The notes under the pieces: generated by a model
Seen by the model: only the letters and a program-made list of their open reading frames with translations
What the model was told of the DNA's origin: nothing
Databases searched by the model: none
Assembly: GCA_030527545.1 (NCBI GenBank)
Contig: JAUNAP010000001.1
Span: 124,001-188,000, forward strand
Reading direction: 5' to 3'
Origin: Actinomycetaceae bacterium
Lineage (GTDB): Bacteria; Actinomycetota; Actinomycetes; Actinomycetales; Actinomycetaceae
DNA length: 64,000 nucleotides
Position numbers and translations under genes: made by a program
In this document: in pieces, positions 8,366 through 16,981 of the stretch
Layout: each line of letters opens with the position of its first letter
How positions within the stretch are numbered: the stretch's first letter is position 1

Positions 8366-9229
8366 GTGGGCGCTACAACGATCCGGATCATGCACGAACG
8401 CGAGACCCTCCTCGCGGCCCGCGAGGACGCGCGGGGGCGCGTGGGCCTCATCGTCATCCAAGGGCCCCTCCACTACCGACACCTCGCCGCCTGTGACGAC
8501 GCCGCGCGCGAGTGCGACTTGGTTATCGTCTGCGCCCTTACCAGCCGCGACGAGGACAACTATGTTGCCGCCCCGCAGGCACTCGACCGGCCCGTCGAGG
8601 CCGAGGCGCAGCATCTCGAGGCACACGGGGCAAACATCTATTTCGTCCCCAGCGTCGACGATATGTACCCCTTCGGGGCGCCGTCACTGACGATCTCGAC
8701 GGCAGCGATGCCGCAGCTGACCGAGACGAGCCTCTACACCGAGGCCTATTTCAGCGGCATCGTTCACTTCTACGCCAAGCTCATCAATATCGTGCGCCCG
8801 AGCGACATCTACGTGTCGCAAAAGGACCTTCACGACCTGGCGGCCCTGCGCCAGTACGTACGCGATTTCGACGTGCCTGTCGATGTCCGCCCCGTCATGC
8901 TCGCTCGTGAGAACGACGGCCTCGCCTCCGACGTGGCAAACCACGAGCTTAGCGAGGAGGAACGGACCCGCGCGGTTGCACTCTCGCGCGCCCTCTATCG
9001 TGGCGTGCAGGTCGCTGCTTCGACCGGATCGGCCCAGGCGGTCCTCGAGGAGACACGGCGGGTTCTCGAGGAGAGCGAGGGCGTGGAGATCATGTCGGTC
9101 GACCTCCTCGATCCCTTCACGCTCTCACCGGCGAGCGTCGAACGCGGCACCGCGACGCTCCTCGTTCTCGCCCGCGTCGGTAATGTCGTCTTGTCCGACA
9201 ACATGCTCGTTGTTCTTCGTCGCGGCTAA
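8366..9229 (+). CDS. Diverged PanC-like ligase (pantoate--beta-alanine ligase family)
   Basis: 287 residues with the overall PanC plan: GPLHYRH matches the nucleotide-binding HxGH motif with Gly changed to Arg, YAKLINIVRPSDIYVSQKD matches the FNIVxPDxAyFGqKD block, and RENDGLAS matches the RExDGLAMSSRN block. Residues that hold pantoate in characterised PanC are changed: the FVNPxQF loop reads CALTSRDE, the Gln pair after KD reads His-Asp, and the SSRN motif is lost. The ATP side (both His, Lys-Asp) is kept. GTG start with GAGGAG 5 nt upstream. It lies between the DUF2520 gene and lysS, as panC does in relatives. It may be a true but divergent PanC, an enzyme for another acid, or inactive. 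Confidence 0.72.
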   Translation: MGATTIRIMHERETLLAAREDARGRVGLIVIQGPLHYRHLAACDDAARECDLVIVCALTSRDEDNYVAAPQALDRPVEAEAQHLEAHGANIYFVPSVDDMYPFGAPSLTISTAAMPQLTETSLYTEAYFSGIVHFYAKLINIVRPSDIYVSQKDLHDLAALRQYVRDFDVPVDVRPVMLARENDGLASDVANHELSEEERTRAVALSRALYRGVQVAASTGSAQAVLEETRRVLEESEGVEIMSVDLLDPFTLSPASVERGTATLLVLARVGNVVLSDNMLVVLRRG

Positions 9230-9255
9230 GTTGTCGGCACCGCGGCGGCCGCCGA

Positions 9256-9267
9256 TAGGATAGCGGC
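9256..9267 (+). promoter_or_regulatory. -10 box of leaderless lysS promoter
   Basis: TAGGAT at 9256-9261 is followed by 6 nt and the lysS ATG at 9268. There is no ribosome-binding site upstream, which fits leaderless translation. Confidence 0.6.
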
Positions 9268-10815
9268 ATGACTGACACGCCGCAGACCCACTCGACCGAA
9301 GCGCCCGAACAGATCCGCGTTCGCGCGGACAAGCGACGCCACATCCTCGATGAGGGCAAACAGGCCTATCCCGTCTGCTTGCCTCTGACCGCCACGATCG
9401 CCGAGGTGCGCGAGCGCTACGGCGACCTCGCCCCCGGAGAAGAAACCGAGGACCGGGTTGGTGTCGCCGGTCGCGTCATGTTCGCCCGCAACACGGGCAA
9501 ACTCTGCTTCGCGACGCTCCAGCAAGGCGACGGCACGCGCATCCAGGCGATGCTGTCGGCCAAGGAGGTCGGACAGGACTCCCTCGCCGAATACAAGAGC
9601 CTCGTCGACCTCGGCGATCACATCTTCGTCTACGGCCGCGTCATCTGTTCGCGACGCGGCGAACTGTCCGTCATGGCCTGCCCGGGTGAGGAGGGGCAGC
9701 CTGCCTGGGCCATGGCCTCGAAAGCCCTGCGCCCCCTGCCGAAGACTTTCACCGATGCCGAGGGCAACGAGGTCGCCTTGTCGGAGGAGATGCGGGTGCG
9801 TAACCGCCACCTCGACATGATTATGCGCCCTGCCGCCCGCGAGATGGTGCGCACCCGCTATGAGGTCGTCAAGTCGTTGCGGCGCTACCTCGACGAACAC
9901 GGCTTCATCGAGGTCGAGACCCCCATGCTTCAAACGCTGCACGGCGGCGCGGCGGCCCGCCCGTTCGTCACCCACATGAACGCCTACGACACTGACCTCT
10001 ACCTGCGCATCGCCCCGGAGCTCTTCCTTAAGCGCTGTGTCGTCGGGGGGATCGACAAGGTCTTCGAAATCAACAGGAACTTCCGCAACGAGGGCGCCGA
10101 CTCGTCTCACTCGCCCGAGTTCACGATGCTCGAGGCCTACCAGACCTACGGCACCTACGACACGATCGCCGAACTCACGCGCGGTTTCATCCAGCAGGCC
10201 GCGCGCGACGCGTTGGGAACAGAGGTTGTCACCTTGGCCGACGGCTCCTCCTACGACCTGTCGGGAGAGTGGGCGCAGCTCGATCTGTACGGGTCACTCT
10301 CCGAAGCAGTCGGAGCCGAGGTGAGCCCGGCCACCGAGCGCAGCGTGCTGGAAAAGCTCGCGGACGAGCACGGGATCGATTACGACCCGAAGGTCATCGA
10401 CGGCAAACTCGTCGAGATCATGTGGGAGGAGCTGGTTGGCGACAAGCTGTGGGAGCCGACCTTCGTGCGTAACTTCCCCCTCGATACCTCGCCGCTCGTG
10501 CGTGGCCACCGCTCCCGCGAGGGCGTCGTGGAAAAGTGGGATCTCTACGTGCGCGGCTTCGAGCTTGCCACGGGCTACTCCGAGCTCGTCGATCCGGTCA
10601 TTCAGAGGGAACGCTTTACCCAGCAGTCCCTGCTGGCGGCCGGCGGCGACCCCGAGGCCATGCAGCTCGACGAAGACTTCCTCGAGGCCATGGAGGCCGG
10701 CATGCCTCCGACGGGGGGAATGGGGATGGGGCTCGATCGCCTCCTCATGGCGCTCACCGGCCAGGGGATCCGCGAGACGATTACCTTCCCGCTCGTCAAA
10801 CGTGAGACCCGTTAG
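9268..10815 (+). CDS. lysS: Lysyl-tRNA synthetase, class II
   Basis: 515 residues, the usual length. It charges tRNA-Lys using ATP in the cytosol. An N-terminal OB-fold anticodon-binding domain (about residues 60-170) precedes the class II core. Motif 2 is visible as [20 protein letters not shown] and motif 3 as [15 protein letters not shown]. The following [14 protein letters not shown] is the typical LysS C terminus. It ends before a strong bidirectional terminator. It looks like the ordinary housekeeping copy rather than the membrane LysX type, since there is no multi-pass N-terminal region. Confidence 0.97.
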   Translation: MTDTPQTHSTEAPEQIRVRADKRRHILDEGKQAYPVCLPLTATIAEVRERYGDLAPGEETEDRVGVAGRVMFARNTGKLCFATLQQGDGTRIQAMLSAKEVGQDSLAEYKSLVDLGDHIFVYGRVICSRRGELSVMACPGEEGQPAWAMASKALRPLPKTFTDAEGNEVALSEEMRVRNRHLDMIMRPAAREMVRTRYEVVKSLRRYLDEHGFIEVETPMLQTLHGGAAARPFVTHMNAYDTDLYLRIAPELFLKRCVVGGIDKVFEINRNFRNEGADSSHSPEFTMLEAYQTYGTYDTIAELTRGFIQQAARDALGTEVVTLADGSSYDLSGEWAQLDLYGSLSEAVGAEVSPATERSVLEKLADEHGIDYDPKVIDGKLVEIMWEELVGDKLWEPTFVRNFPLDTSPLVRGHRSREGVVEKWDLYVRGFELATGYSELVDPVIQRERFTQQSLLAAGGDPEAMQLDEDFLEAMEAGMPPTGGMGMGLDRLLMALTGQGIRETITFPLVKRETR

Positions 10816-10857
10816 GGCGCTTGCCCGGGGCGGGCGTTCGTGATCTGTCTATGAGAA

Positions 10858-10888
10858 AGGCCCCCGACGCTTAGCGCGTCGGGGGCCT
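10858..10888. terminator. Bidirectional terminator between lysS and a convergent small gene
   Basis: A perfect 13-bp stem (AGGCCCCCGACGC with its complement) closes a 5-nt TTAGC loop. It lies between two convergent genes and can serve both. Confidence 0.85.
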
Positions 10889-10902
10889 CATGTATGCGGC
10901 GG

Positions 10903-11130
10903 TTACTTGTCGCTGCTGAGGCCCTTGGCGAAGAACGTGGCGGCGAGCACGAGACCGGCGGTGGCAACGAGGAGGCCACCGGCAATGGCCAGTGCTGCCG
11001 AGGGGGCGGCGATGCCGCTCAGAGTGAGCAGGGTCCCGACGAAGGCGAAGCCGGCGGTGGCGACCCGCAGGGCGAGGAGGCGGTCGATGTCGGCGTGGGC
11101 GAGTTCCGCGGTGGCGAAGTAGGGGTACAT
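10903..11130 (-). CDS. Small two-helix membrane protein, unknown function
   Basis: 75 residues from an ATG at 11130 with AAGGAA 6 nt upstream; reading on to 11169 lacks a ribosome site. A short polar N terminus (MYPYFATAELAHADIDRLLA) is followed by two hydrophobic segments separated by GIAAPSAA, ending in KGLSSDK. I do not recognise the family. It is monocistronic, convergent with lysS and divergent from the lipoprotein gene. Codon use looks like its neighbours. Confidence 0.6.
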   Translation of the reverse strand: MYPYFATAELAHADIDRLLALRVATAGFAFVGTLLTLSGIAAPSAALAIAGGLLVATAGLVLAATFFAKGLSSDK

Positions 11131-11375
11131 GCGTTTTTCCTTCACAAGTGCGATGTCATGTGTACTCACTGAATGCCTCCACGCTAAGACGGGGGCGCGT
11201 CGGCGGTGAATGGCATGCCAACGCGTGGGCGAGTTGAAACGGCGTCAAACGGCCCTACCGCGCGGGGATGGCGTGCCTGCCGATGTTGGCGCGCGCCAAA
11301 AGGTGAAGTGAAACACGGGGTATGGGGAAGAGACGCCGGTTGGCGCTGGCCTCGGCGGCGTGGTGTTATAGAAAC

Positions 11376-11978
11376 ATGAGGAAAATGGCAACATTGACAG
11401 GTATCCTTCTTGCCGGCGCTCTCGCTGCCGGCGCGGCCGGCTGCGCTAACGGCGACGAGAAGGCAGATTCCACGCCCACGGCGACGGTGACCGAGACTGC
11501 CTCGGCGGCGCCCTTGGAGACGAAGACGCACGAGAGCGAGACCAAGCACGGCCACGCCTATGCGCCCTTCGCCTCGACCGATAAGGTTCTCGAGCTTGCC
11601 GAGAAGGTCAAGTCCGAGAAGGGGGGCGAGCTTATCGCTCTCGACACGGACAACCGTGAGAAGAGCCTCAAGGTCAAGACGTATGCCAACGGCGAGAAGG
11701 CGACGACGATCATCAGCGCCGACGGCAACAGCCTCGTCGACAAAGAGAAGGAGCGCAAGGACGTCGCCCTTGCAGGTCTTATCTCGCTGAGCGATGCCCT
11801 CGATAAAGCCGGCGTCGCGAAGGACGGTTCCACCTACCTCGACGAGGTCGAGCTCGACGAGGACGACGGCGTCTACTACTGGGAGATCGATCTCGACGAT
11901 GCCGACGGGCACGACCTCAAGTCGATCAAGGTCGACGCCAAGACGGGCGAGGTCGTCAAGGAAAAGAACGAGCGTTAG
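11376..11978 (+). CDS. PepSY-like lipoprotein
   Basis: 200 residues from MRKMATL. The signal peptide ends in a lipobox (GAAGC), so the mature protein should be lipid-anchored at the outer face of the membrane. After a Thr/Ser/Ala-rich linker come two repeats of PepSY type, the second ending with DGHDLKSIKVDAKTGEVV, the typical PepSY close. The mature part is unusually rich in Lys, Asp and Glu. PepSY domains are thought to inhibit or bind peptidases, or to act as small sensors; the role here is unknown. A start at 11322 is possible but would place the signal peptide too far in. Confidence 0.75.
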   Translation: MRKMATLTGILLAGALAAGAAGCANGDEKADSTPTATVTETASAAPLETKTHESETKHGHAYAPFASTDKVLELAEKVKSEKGGELIALDTDNREKSLKVKTYANGEKATTIISADGNSLVDKEKERKDVALAGLISLSDALDKAGVAKDGSTYLDEVELDEDDGVYYWEIDLDDADGHDLKSIKVDAKTGEVVKEKNER

Positions 11979-12000
11979 TTTCGTACACGAAGCCCGAAAT

Positions 12001-12034
12001 GTGTGGGGCGGTGGCTCAAGCCACCGCCCCACAC
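12001..12034. terminator. Bidirectional terminator between the lipoprotein gene and lutC
   Basis: A perfect 16-bp stem (GTGTGGGGCGGTGGCT and its complement) with a 2-nt CA spacer at the apex lies between two convergent stop codons. Confidence 0.85.
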
Positions 12035-12052
12035 GCGTCTATCGGACAGGCC

Positions 12053-12706
12053 CTAGCGGTCCTCGACGATGATGACGTTGAGGTTGCGTGGGCCGTGAAC
12101 GCCGTCGACGCGCACGAGCTCGATATCCGAGGTCGCCGACGGTCCCGCGATCCACGTGATCGGTCGCGTCGGGTGCTCGCCGATGATGGCAAGCGCCTGG
12201 GGCGTCGTCGGCTGGACGACGGAGGCAAAGACCACGACGACGTGGGTGTCGGGGATGAGCGTGAGCGCGCGGCGCCCCTGATCTGGGGTGCCGTCGAGGA
12301 GGATCGAACCCGTCCCCGAGATCGCGACGCGAGAGCCGGTGACGACGGCGTCCGTGCCATCGAGCTCGTAGTGGCTCAGGACGGACTCGGGGGCATCGAC
12401 CGCGACCTGGCGGCCGGAGCGTGAGGCGGCCTGGCGCCACTCGGCATCGAGCCCGGCTGGCACGACGGCACTGCCGCATCCCTCGAGGGCTTCGTCAATG
12501 GCGTCGGCGATACCACTCGCCTTCACCCGCCACACCTTCGCCTTGTAGTCGACGAGGGCGTCGGCGAACTCGTCGATCACCTCAGGGCTCCCAGGTTCGT
12601 ACTCGCCCTCGAGCCGATAGTCGCGGTGGGGCTGCTCAGGGACGCTCTTTTGAGAGCAGGCGAGCGAGGCCCGCAGGTTCGCGAGGATGTCGTCTTTGGC
12701 GCTCAT
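12053..12706 (-). CDS. lutC: Lactate utilisation protein C (LUD domain)
   Basis: 217 residues of the LutC/YkgG family. It is a cytosolic subunit of the iron-sulfur L-lactate dehydrogenase complex LutABC that oxidises lactate to pyruvate. The C-terminal LUD domain is recognisable in SRVAISGTGSILLDG, the segment PDTHVVVVFASVVQ, and the closing VDGVHGPRNLNVIIVEDR. Its ATG overlaps the lutB stop by 4 nt (ATGA), so it is translationally coupled as the last gene of the operon. LutC carries no cluster-binding cysteines in the family, which agrees with the sequence. Confidence 0.93.
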   Translation of the reverse strand: MSAKDDILANLRASLACSQKSVPEQPHRDYRLEGEYEPGSPEVIDEFADALVDYKAKVWRVKASGIADAIDEALEGCGSAVVPAGLDAEWRQAASRSGRQVAVDAPESVLSHYELDGTDAVVTGSRVAISGTGSILLDGTPDQGRRALTLIPDTHVVVVFASVVQPTTPQALAIIGEHPTRPITWIAGPSATSDIELVRVDGVHGPRNLNVIIVEDR

Positions 12707-14223
12707 CGGGCGTCCTCCTCTTCATTGTCGGCCCACCAGGCTCGGAAGGTGCGTTGTGGGGGCGCGGGAATGTCGTGGTGTCCCGTCCACAACGAGCCGG
12801 GCCACGGTAGCTTCCTCAACCGCTTATCGGATCCGGCGAGGAGACGGGCCAGGGGCAGGGGCTTCGTGGCGGCCGCGAAGTGATCGCCGGTATCCATGAC
12901 GCGAGAGGCGACGCCCATCGCGATGTCCCACACGCCCGGGATGCCGTGGCGCGACGCCTCGGTGATCTTGTGGCGCTGGTCGACGAGCAGCTCCGGCAGG
13001 TTGATGGCGACGGGGCATGCCTCGAAGCAGGCGTTACACAGCGTGCACGCGTAGGGCAGGGTCGTTGCGGGATCGTGGTGGTCGCACGTGTTGAGCAGCT
13101 GCGGCGTGAGCACGGACCCGATGGGGCCGGGGTAGACCGAACCGTAGGCGTGACCGCCCGTGTGTTCGTAGACCGGGCAGGCGTTCATGCAGGCGCCACA
13201 GCGGATGCAGTGGAGGGCCTGGCGTCCCGTCTCGTTGCCCAGCACCGTCGAGCGACCATTATCGAGGAGGATGAGGTGGAATTCCTGGGGGCCGTCCCCC
13301 TCGGTCACGCCCGTCCACAGCGACGTGTAGGGGTTCATCCGCTCGCCGGTGGCGGAGCGCGGCAGAAGCTGCGCGAACACTTCGGCGTCACGGAAGGTGG
13401 GCACGAGCTTTTCGATGCCGACAACCGAGATGAGGGTTTCCGGCAGAGTGAGGCACATGCGTCCGTTGCCCTCGGACTCGAAGACCGAACAGGTGCCGGT
13501 CTCCGCGATCATCATGTTCGATCCCGACACCGCGACCTTCGCCGAGAGGAACTTCTTGCGAAGGTGGGCGCGCGCGGCCATCGTCAGCTCACGCGGCTCG
13601 GTGCCCAGACCGGCCGGAGCGTCGCCCATGCGCGCTTTGAAGATGGCCTGGACCTCGGCTCGGTTGCGGTGGATCGCCGGGACGACGATGTGGGAGGGCA
13701 TATCTTCGGAGAGCTGGACGATCATTTCGGCGAGGTCGGTCTCCCACGCCGCGATTCCGCGCTCTTCGAGATACTTGTTGAGGTTGATCTCTTGGGTCGC
13801 CATCGACTTGATCTTGACGACCTCGTCGACGCCCTTGTCCGTAATGAGCTTGTGGACGATCTGGCAGGCCTCGTTGGCGTTGCGGGCCCAGTGGACGATG
13901 CCGCCGCGCTTGACGACGTTGCGTTCGAGCTGCTCGAGCAGCTCCGGCAGGTGCGCCATCGTGTAGTTCTTGATGCGCGAGGCGTCTTGGCGCAGCTGCT
14001 CCCAGTCGGGGGTCTCGTCCACCCGCATGCCGCGCTTGTTGCGGATCGTCGTCGTCGCCTTGGCGAGATTGGCGCGCATCTGCGTGTTGCGCAGGGTCTT
14101 CGCCGCGGCGGTGGTGAAGCGATCACCCCAGCGCAACGGGTTGTCGGGCGTGGGGACGCCGGGTGTCCAATCGAGATGGACGTCGGCCTCGGCGTGAGTG
14201 TCGGTCACGGGCTGAGAGCTCAT
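12703..14223 (-). CDS. lutB: Lactate utilisation iron-sulfur protein B
   Basis: 506 residues. An N-terminal LUD domain (about residues 60-300, with MMIAETGTCSVFESEGNGR) is followed by two 4Fe-4S motifs, CIRCGACMNACP and CTLCNACFEACP, and a LutB C-terminal region. It carries electrons in the LutABC lactate-oxidising complex. I place the start at the ATG at 14223, which overlaps the lutA stop (ATGA); the 13 residues before it in the longer reading lie inside lutA. It overlaps lutC in the same way. It acts at the cytosolic side and probably feeds menaquinone (inference). Confidence 0.95.
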   Translation of the reverse strand: MSSQPVTDTHAEADVHLDWTPGVPTPDNPLRWGDRFTTAAAKTLRNTQMRANLAKATTTIRNKRGMRVDETPDWEQLRQDASRIKNYTMAHLPELLEQLERNVVKRGGIVHWARNANEACQIVHKLITDKGVDEVVKIKSMATQEINLNKYLEERGIAAWETDLAEMIVQLSEDMPSHIVVPAIHRNRAEVQAIFKARMGDAPAGLGTEPRELTMAARAHLRKKFLSAKVAVSGSNMMIAETGTCSVFESEGNGRMCLTLPETLISVVGIEKLVPTFRDAEVFAQLLPRSATGERMNPYTSLWTGVTEGDGPQEFHLILLDNGRSTVLGNETGRQALHCIRCGACMNACPVYEHTGGHAYGSVYPGPIGSVLTPQLLNTCDHHDPATTLPYACTLCNACFEACPVAINLPELLVDQRHKITEASRHGIPGVWDIAMGVASRVMDTGDHFAAATKPLPLARLLAGSDKRLRKLPWPGSLWTGHHDIPAPPQRTFRAWWADNEEEDAR

Positions 14224-15011
14224 CGGGCACCTACTTTCGTTGTCCACGAGGGGGCTTGCCACTTCTCGTCCTTGGTGGGGGCGAGAACTTCGGCCAGATG
14301 GATGGCGCGGATGCCGGCGTTGATCTTCGACAGCCCACCACCGATGTGCATGAGGCAGGAGTAGTCACCGGCGATGACGACCTCGGCTCCAGTCGACTTG
14401 ATGGCCGTCATCTTGTCGGTGAGCATCGCCTTGGAGGTCTCGATGTTCTTCATCGAGAACGTGCCGCCGAAGCCGCAGCACGAGGTGTTGTTGGGAAGAT
14501 CGATGAGATCAAGCCCCTCCACGGCCCTGAGGAGGCGGTAGGGGCGCTCGCCCACCTTCGTGATCCGCATCGAGTGGCAGGTTGAGTGGTAGGTCGCTTT
14601 GTGGGGGAAATAGGAGCCCAGCTCGACGCTGCCATAGACGTCGCAGAGAAATTCGGACAGGTCGTAGGTCTTTTCCGCGATGGCCTCGACGTCTTGGGCG
14701 AGCTGCTCCTCCCCGCACTCGCGGGCGACGAGCGCCTGCTGGTCGCGGATAGACCCGGTGCACGAGGACGAGGGGACGACGATGGCGTCCCACTTGCCAG
14801 TGAGGAGCGGCCGGAAGGTCTCCACGTGGTTGCGAATGAGGGGGAGAGCTTCAGGATAGTAGCCCGTGTTGATGTGCATTTGCCCGCAGCAGGCTTGATC
14901 CTTTGGGAATTCGACCGCAATGCCCAGCCTGCGTAGCAGGTGGGTCGTCGCGAGTGCGGCCTGCGGGAACATGGCATCGTTGATGCAGGTCGCGAAGAGT
15001 GCAACGCGCAT
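14220..15011 (-). CDS. lutA: Lactate utilisation protein A (CCG-domain Fe-S protein)
   Basis: 263 residues of the GlcF/HdrB-type family with two CCG domains. The first shows QACCGQMHINTGYYPEA and the second TSCCGFGGTFSMKN, with further cysteines (SSSCTGS, STCHSM) completing the ligands. It is a subunit of the lactate oxidation complex with LutB and LutC. It is the first gene of the operon, with AAGGAGG 6 nt before the ATG. No lactate permease or LutR/LldR regulator gene is adjacent in this window. Confidence 0.95.
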   Translation of the reverse strand: MRVALFATCINDAMFPQAALATTHLLRRLGIAVEFPKDQACCGQMHINTGYYPEALPLIRNHVETFRPLLTGKWDAIVVPSSSCTGSIRDQQALVARECGEEQLAQDVEAIAEKTYDLSEFLCDVYGSVELGSYFPHKATYHSTCHSMRITKVGERPYRLLRAVEGLDLIDLPNNTSCCGFGGTFSMKNIETSKAMLTDKMTAIKSTGAEVVIAGDYSCLMHIGGGLSKINAGIRAIHLAEVLAPTKDEKWQAPSWTTKVGAR

Positions 15012-15262
15012 GGTTGTACCTCCTTAGGGTTCGAGTGCTGCCACTGTAAAGGAAGAAAGTCCCATGCGCGGAGAGGGCGAAAATCTGGCTAAATGGCGCC
15101 GAAAACGACGACCGGTCGGCGCCTGACGTCAGATGATTTAGTGAGGGGAATGTCACCAAATAGCTGGGTAGTAGAGTGGCGGTTCATTTCGTCACCGGGA
15201 CGTCGCCTCTCCTCCACGCGTGCGGCAGCGGGCTCACGCCGGGCGCGCATCCGGGTCATATT
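15012..15262. other. Intergenic region upstream of lutA
   Basis: About 250 bp between lutA and a gene that points towards it; both are on the minus strand. It should hold the lut promoter and the end of the upstream unit. I see AT-richer sequence around 15130-15170 but no clear -35/-10 pair, no strong hairpin and no credible gene. Confidence 0.4.
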
Positions 15263-15964
15263 TCAGTGCAGCCCAGTCAGGAGCGGGGCGAGGCGTTTCG
15301 TCCATTCCGGCAGGTCTGGACCGGAGACCTCCCGGTGCGTGTAGGCGTCCCACAGGGAGATATCGTCGGGAGTGACCCACTTGAGGCGTCCCTCGATCCC
15401 GACCTCGAAGTCGCTGGTGACGTGGGCGCGATAATAGAGGACAGACCCGGGCGGAGTTTCGAATGGCGGGATCTCGAGGACCCTCACCCACCCGCGCTCA
15501 AGCGGAATATGCCAGGCGTGAAGGACACTGCTGAAGCGTAGGGATGAAAAAACTTGCGCACGCGTTTCGCACGCGCAATCGCTTCTGTAGGGCGACATGC
15601 CGCGCAATTGCGTGAGCGCTTCGGCCAGAAAGATGATGATTTCAGCATCGGCGTCGGCGCGCGGAGGTTGTGGCCACGTGTGTCTTCCTTGGTCAGAGAT
15701 GATGGCCTGCCCGAGACATATGTCAGAGTTTCCGGTGAGTGATTGTTCGAGGAAAGTGGCGACAAGGCCGTCCTTCGTGGGATCGCATTCGATGCGAAAA
15801 CTTGGACGAGGCGAGTCGGGCCAAGCCACAATAGCCGGGACGGGAAGTGTGGTCACGTAGAACTGTGCCGGGCCGTCGTTGCCATGCACATGGATGGCGG
15901 CGGGCGGGATCTCTCGTTGTCCCGCCCCGGCACTCGTCGGCCATGGCGACAGGGTAAAGGTCAC
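15263..15964 (-). CDS. Unknown protein, paralogue of the gene at 20159-20893
   Basis: 233 residues, no recognised family, no signal peptide or membrane segment. It is clearly related to the 244-residue protein at 20159-20893. Shared blocks are AIHVH..DG.A.FYV near residue 25, SLTGNSDICLG near 75, DAE near 105, WHIP...GW.RVL near 150 and WDA.T.RE..G.DLP.WT..L.PLL at the C terminus. GTG start with a GAGGA-type site upstream. It stands alone, without the secreted toxin-like partner seen with its paralogue, and faces away from the siderophore transporter. An orphan immunity-like role is possible but purely inferred. Confidence 0.7.
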   Translation of the reverse strand: MTFTLSPWPTSAGAGQREIPPAAIHVHGNDGPAQFYVTTLPVPAIVAWPDSPRPSFRIECDPTKDGLVATFLEQSLTGNSDICLGQAIISDQGRHTWPQPPRADADAEIIIFLAEALTQLRGMSPYRSDCACETRAQVFSSLRFSSVLHAWHIPLERGWVRVLEIPPFETPPGSVLYYRAHVTSDFEVGIEGRLKWVTPDDISLWDAYTHREVSGPDLPEWTKRLAPLLTGLH

Positions 15965-15970
15965 GAGTCC

Positions 15971-16066
15971 TCATCCTCTCCTCTTATGGGGATCCTGGCG
16001 GCGAGAAACCGTGAAGCATCGGCGCCGCTGCATTGTGTGTGGGGGAGTGGAGAGGGGGCGGGTCAT
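15971..16066 (-). CDS. Possible 31-residue small protein upstream of the orphan paralogue
   Basis: An ATG at 16066 with TAGGAGG 6 nt upstream opens a 31-codon frame that ends 6 nt before the GTG of the 233-residue gene. The product is basic and Arg/Pro-rich (begins MTRPLSTPPHTMQRRR). The strong ribosome site and tight spacing suggest a leader peptide coupled to the downstream gene, but nothing else supports it. Confidence 0.3.
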   Translation of the reverse strand: MTRPLSTPPHTMQRRRCFTVSRRQDPHKRRG

Positions 16067-16222
16067 GAATGCCTCCTATCTGTCTAGGCTGCCAGGCTAT
16101 AGGAGGGGGCATCATGAGCAATGTTGTAACCGTTATGAGAGATGGTTGATGCTCCTTGCCTCTTCACTGCTTGAGAGCCACGCCGTCTTTCCCCTGTTTA
16201 GTGACGGGCGCGGTGGATCCGC

Positions 16223-16981
16223 TCAGGGAAGTGGCACCGCCACAGGGTGACCGTTGACCTCAACGATCCGAGTTTCGACGGAGAAAACATCTGACAGGGT
16301 CTCTTCTGTCATCACCTGCTCCGGGCTGCCCTCGGCCACGAGGGCGCCGTCGCGCATCGCCACGAGACGGTCTGCGTAGGCCGCCGCCGTGTTGACGTCG
16401 TGGAGGACAACGACGATCGCCGTGCCCTTGTCGTCAACGATGCGACGCAGGTGCCGCATGAGCTCGCGCCCGTGATAAAGATCGAGGGCAGCCAGGGGCT
16501 CGTCGAGAAGGAGATAGTCGGCGTCTTGAGCGAGCGTCATCGCGACGAACGCACGCTGGCGTTGACCGCCAGAAAGCTCATCAATGAAGCGGTCAGCCAG
16601 GTCGCTCATCGACACACAGGCAAGAGCCTCCTCGATCGCGCGTTCGTCAACGGACGTGAGGCTACCCCGGCTATAGGGGTGGCGCCCGAGCGCGACGAGC
16701 TCGGCGACGCTCAAGCGCACGCTGAGGTGATTGTCCTGCCTCAAGATGGCGAGCCTGCGGGCGAGGTCACGGGGGCGCCAGCTCTTAAGCGGCCTGCCCT
16801 CGAAGGTGATCTCTCCAGCCGAGCACGGCAAGAGACGACCGATTCCCGACAGCAGGGTGGATTTGCCTGCTCCATTTGCGCCGATGAGTGCCGTGAGCCC
16901 CGAGGGAGGCAGCTCCAGTGAAACGTCGCGAACGACGTCGTCGCCGTCGTAGCGCATGGACACGTGGGACAGCTTGATCAT
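16223..16981 (-). CDS. Iron-siderophore ABC transporter ATP-binding protein
   Basis: 252 residues of the FecE/FepC type. Walker A GANGAGKSTLL, signature LSGGQRQRAFVAM, Walker B YLLLDEPLAALD and the switch His in VLHDVN are all intact. It powers uptake of a ferric siderophore through the two permeases encoded upstream. Its ATG overlaps the stop of the preceding permease (ATGA), and it is last in the four-gene operon. The real start is 16981; the open frame before that lies within the permease gene. The siderophore itself cannot be predicted. Confidence 0.95.
   Translation of the reverse strand: MIKLSHVSMRYDGDDVVRDVSLELPPSGLTALIGANGAGKSTLLSGIGRLLPCSAGEITFEGRPLKSWRPRDLARRLAILRQDNHLSVRLSVAELVALGRHPYSRGSLTSVDERAIEEALACVSMSDLADRFIDELSGGQRQRAFVAMTLAQDADYLLLDEPLAALDLYHGRELMRHLRRIVDDKGTAIVVVLHDVNTAAAYADRLVAMRDGALVAEGSPEQVMTEETLSDVFSVETRIVEVNGHPVAVPLP

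Noticed and set aside
12880-14364. 494-codon plus-strand frame over lutB
   Set aside because: Mirror of lutB, whose two CxxCxxC motifs are unambiguous.
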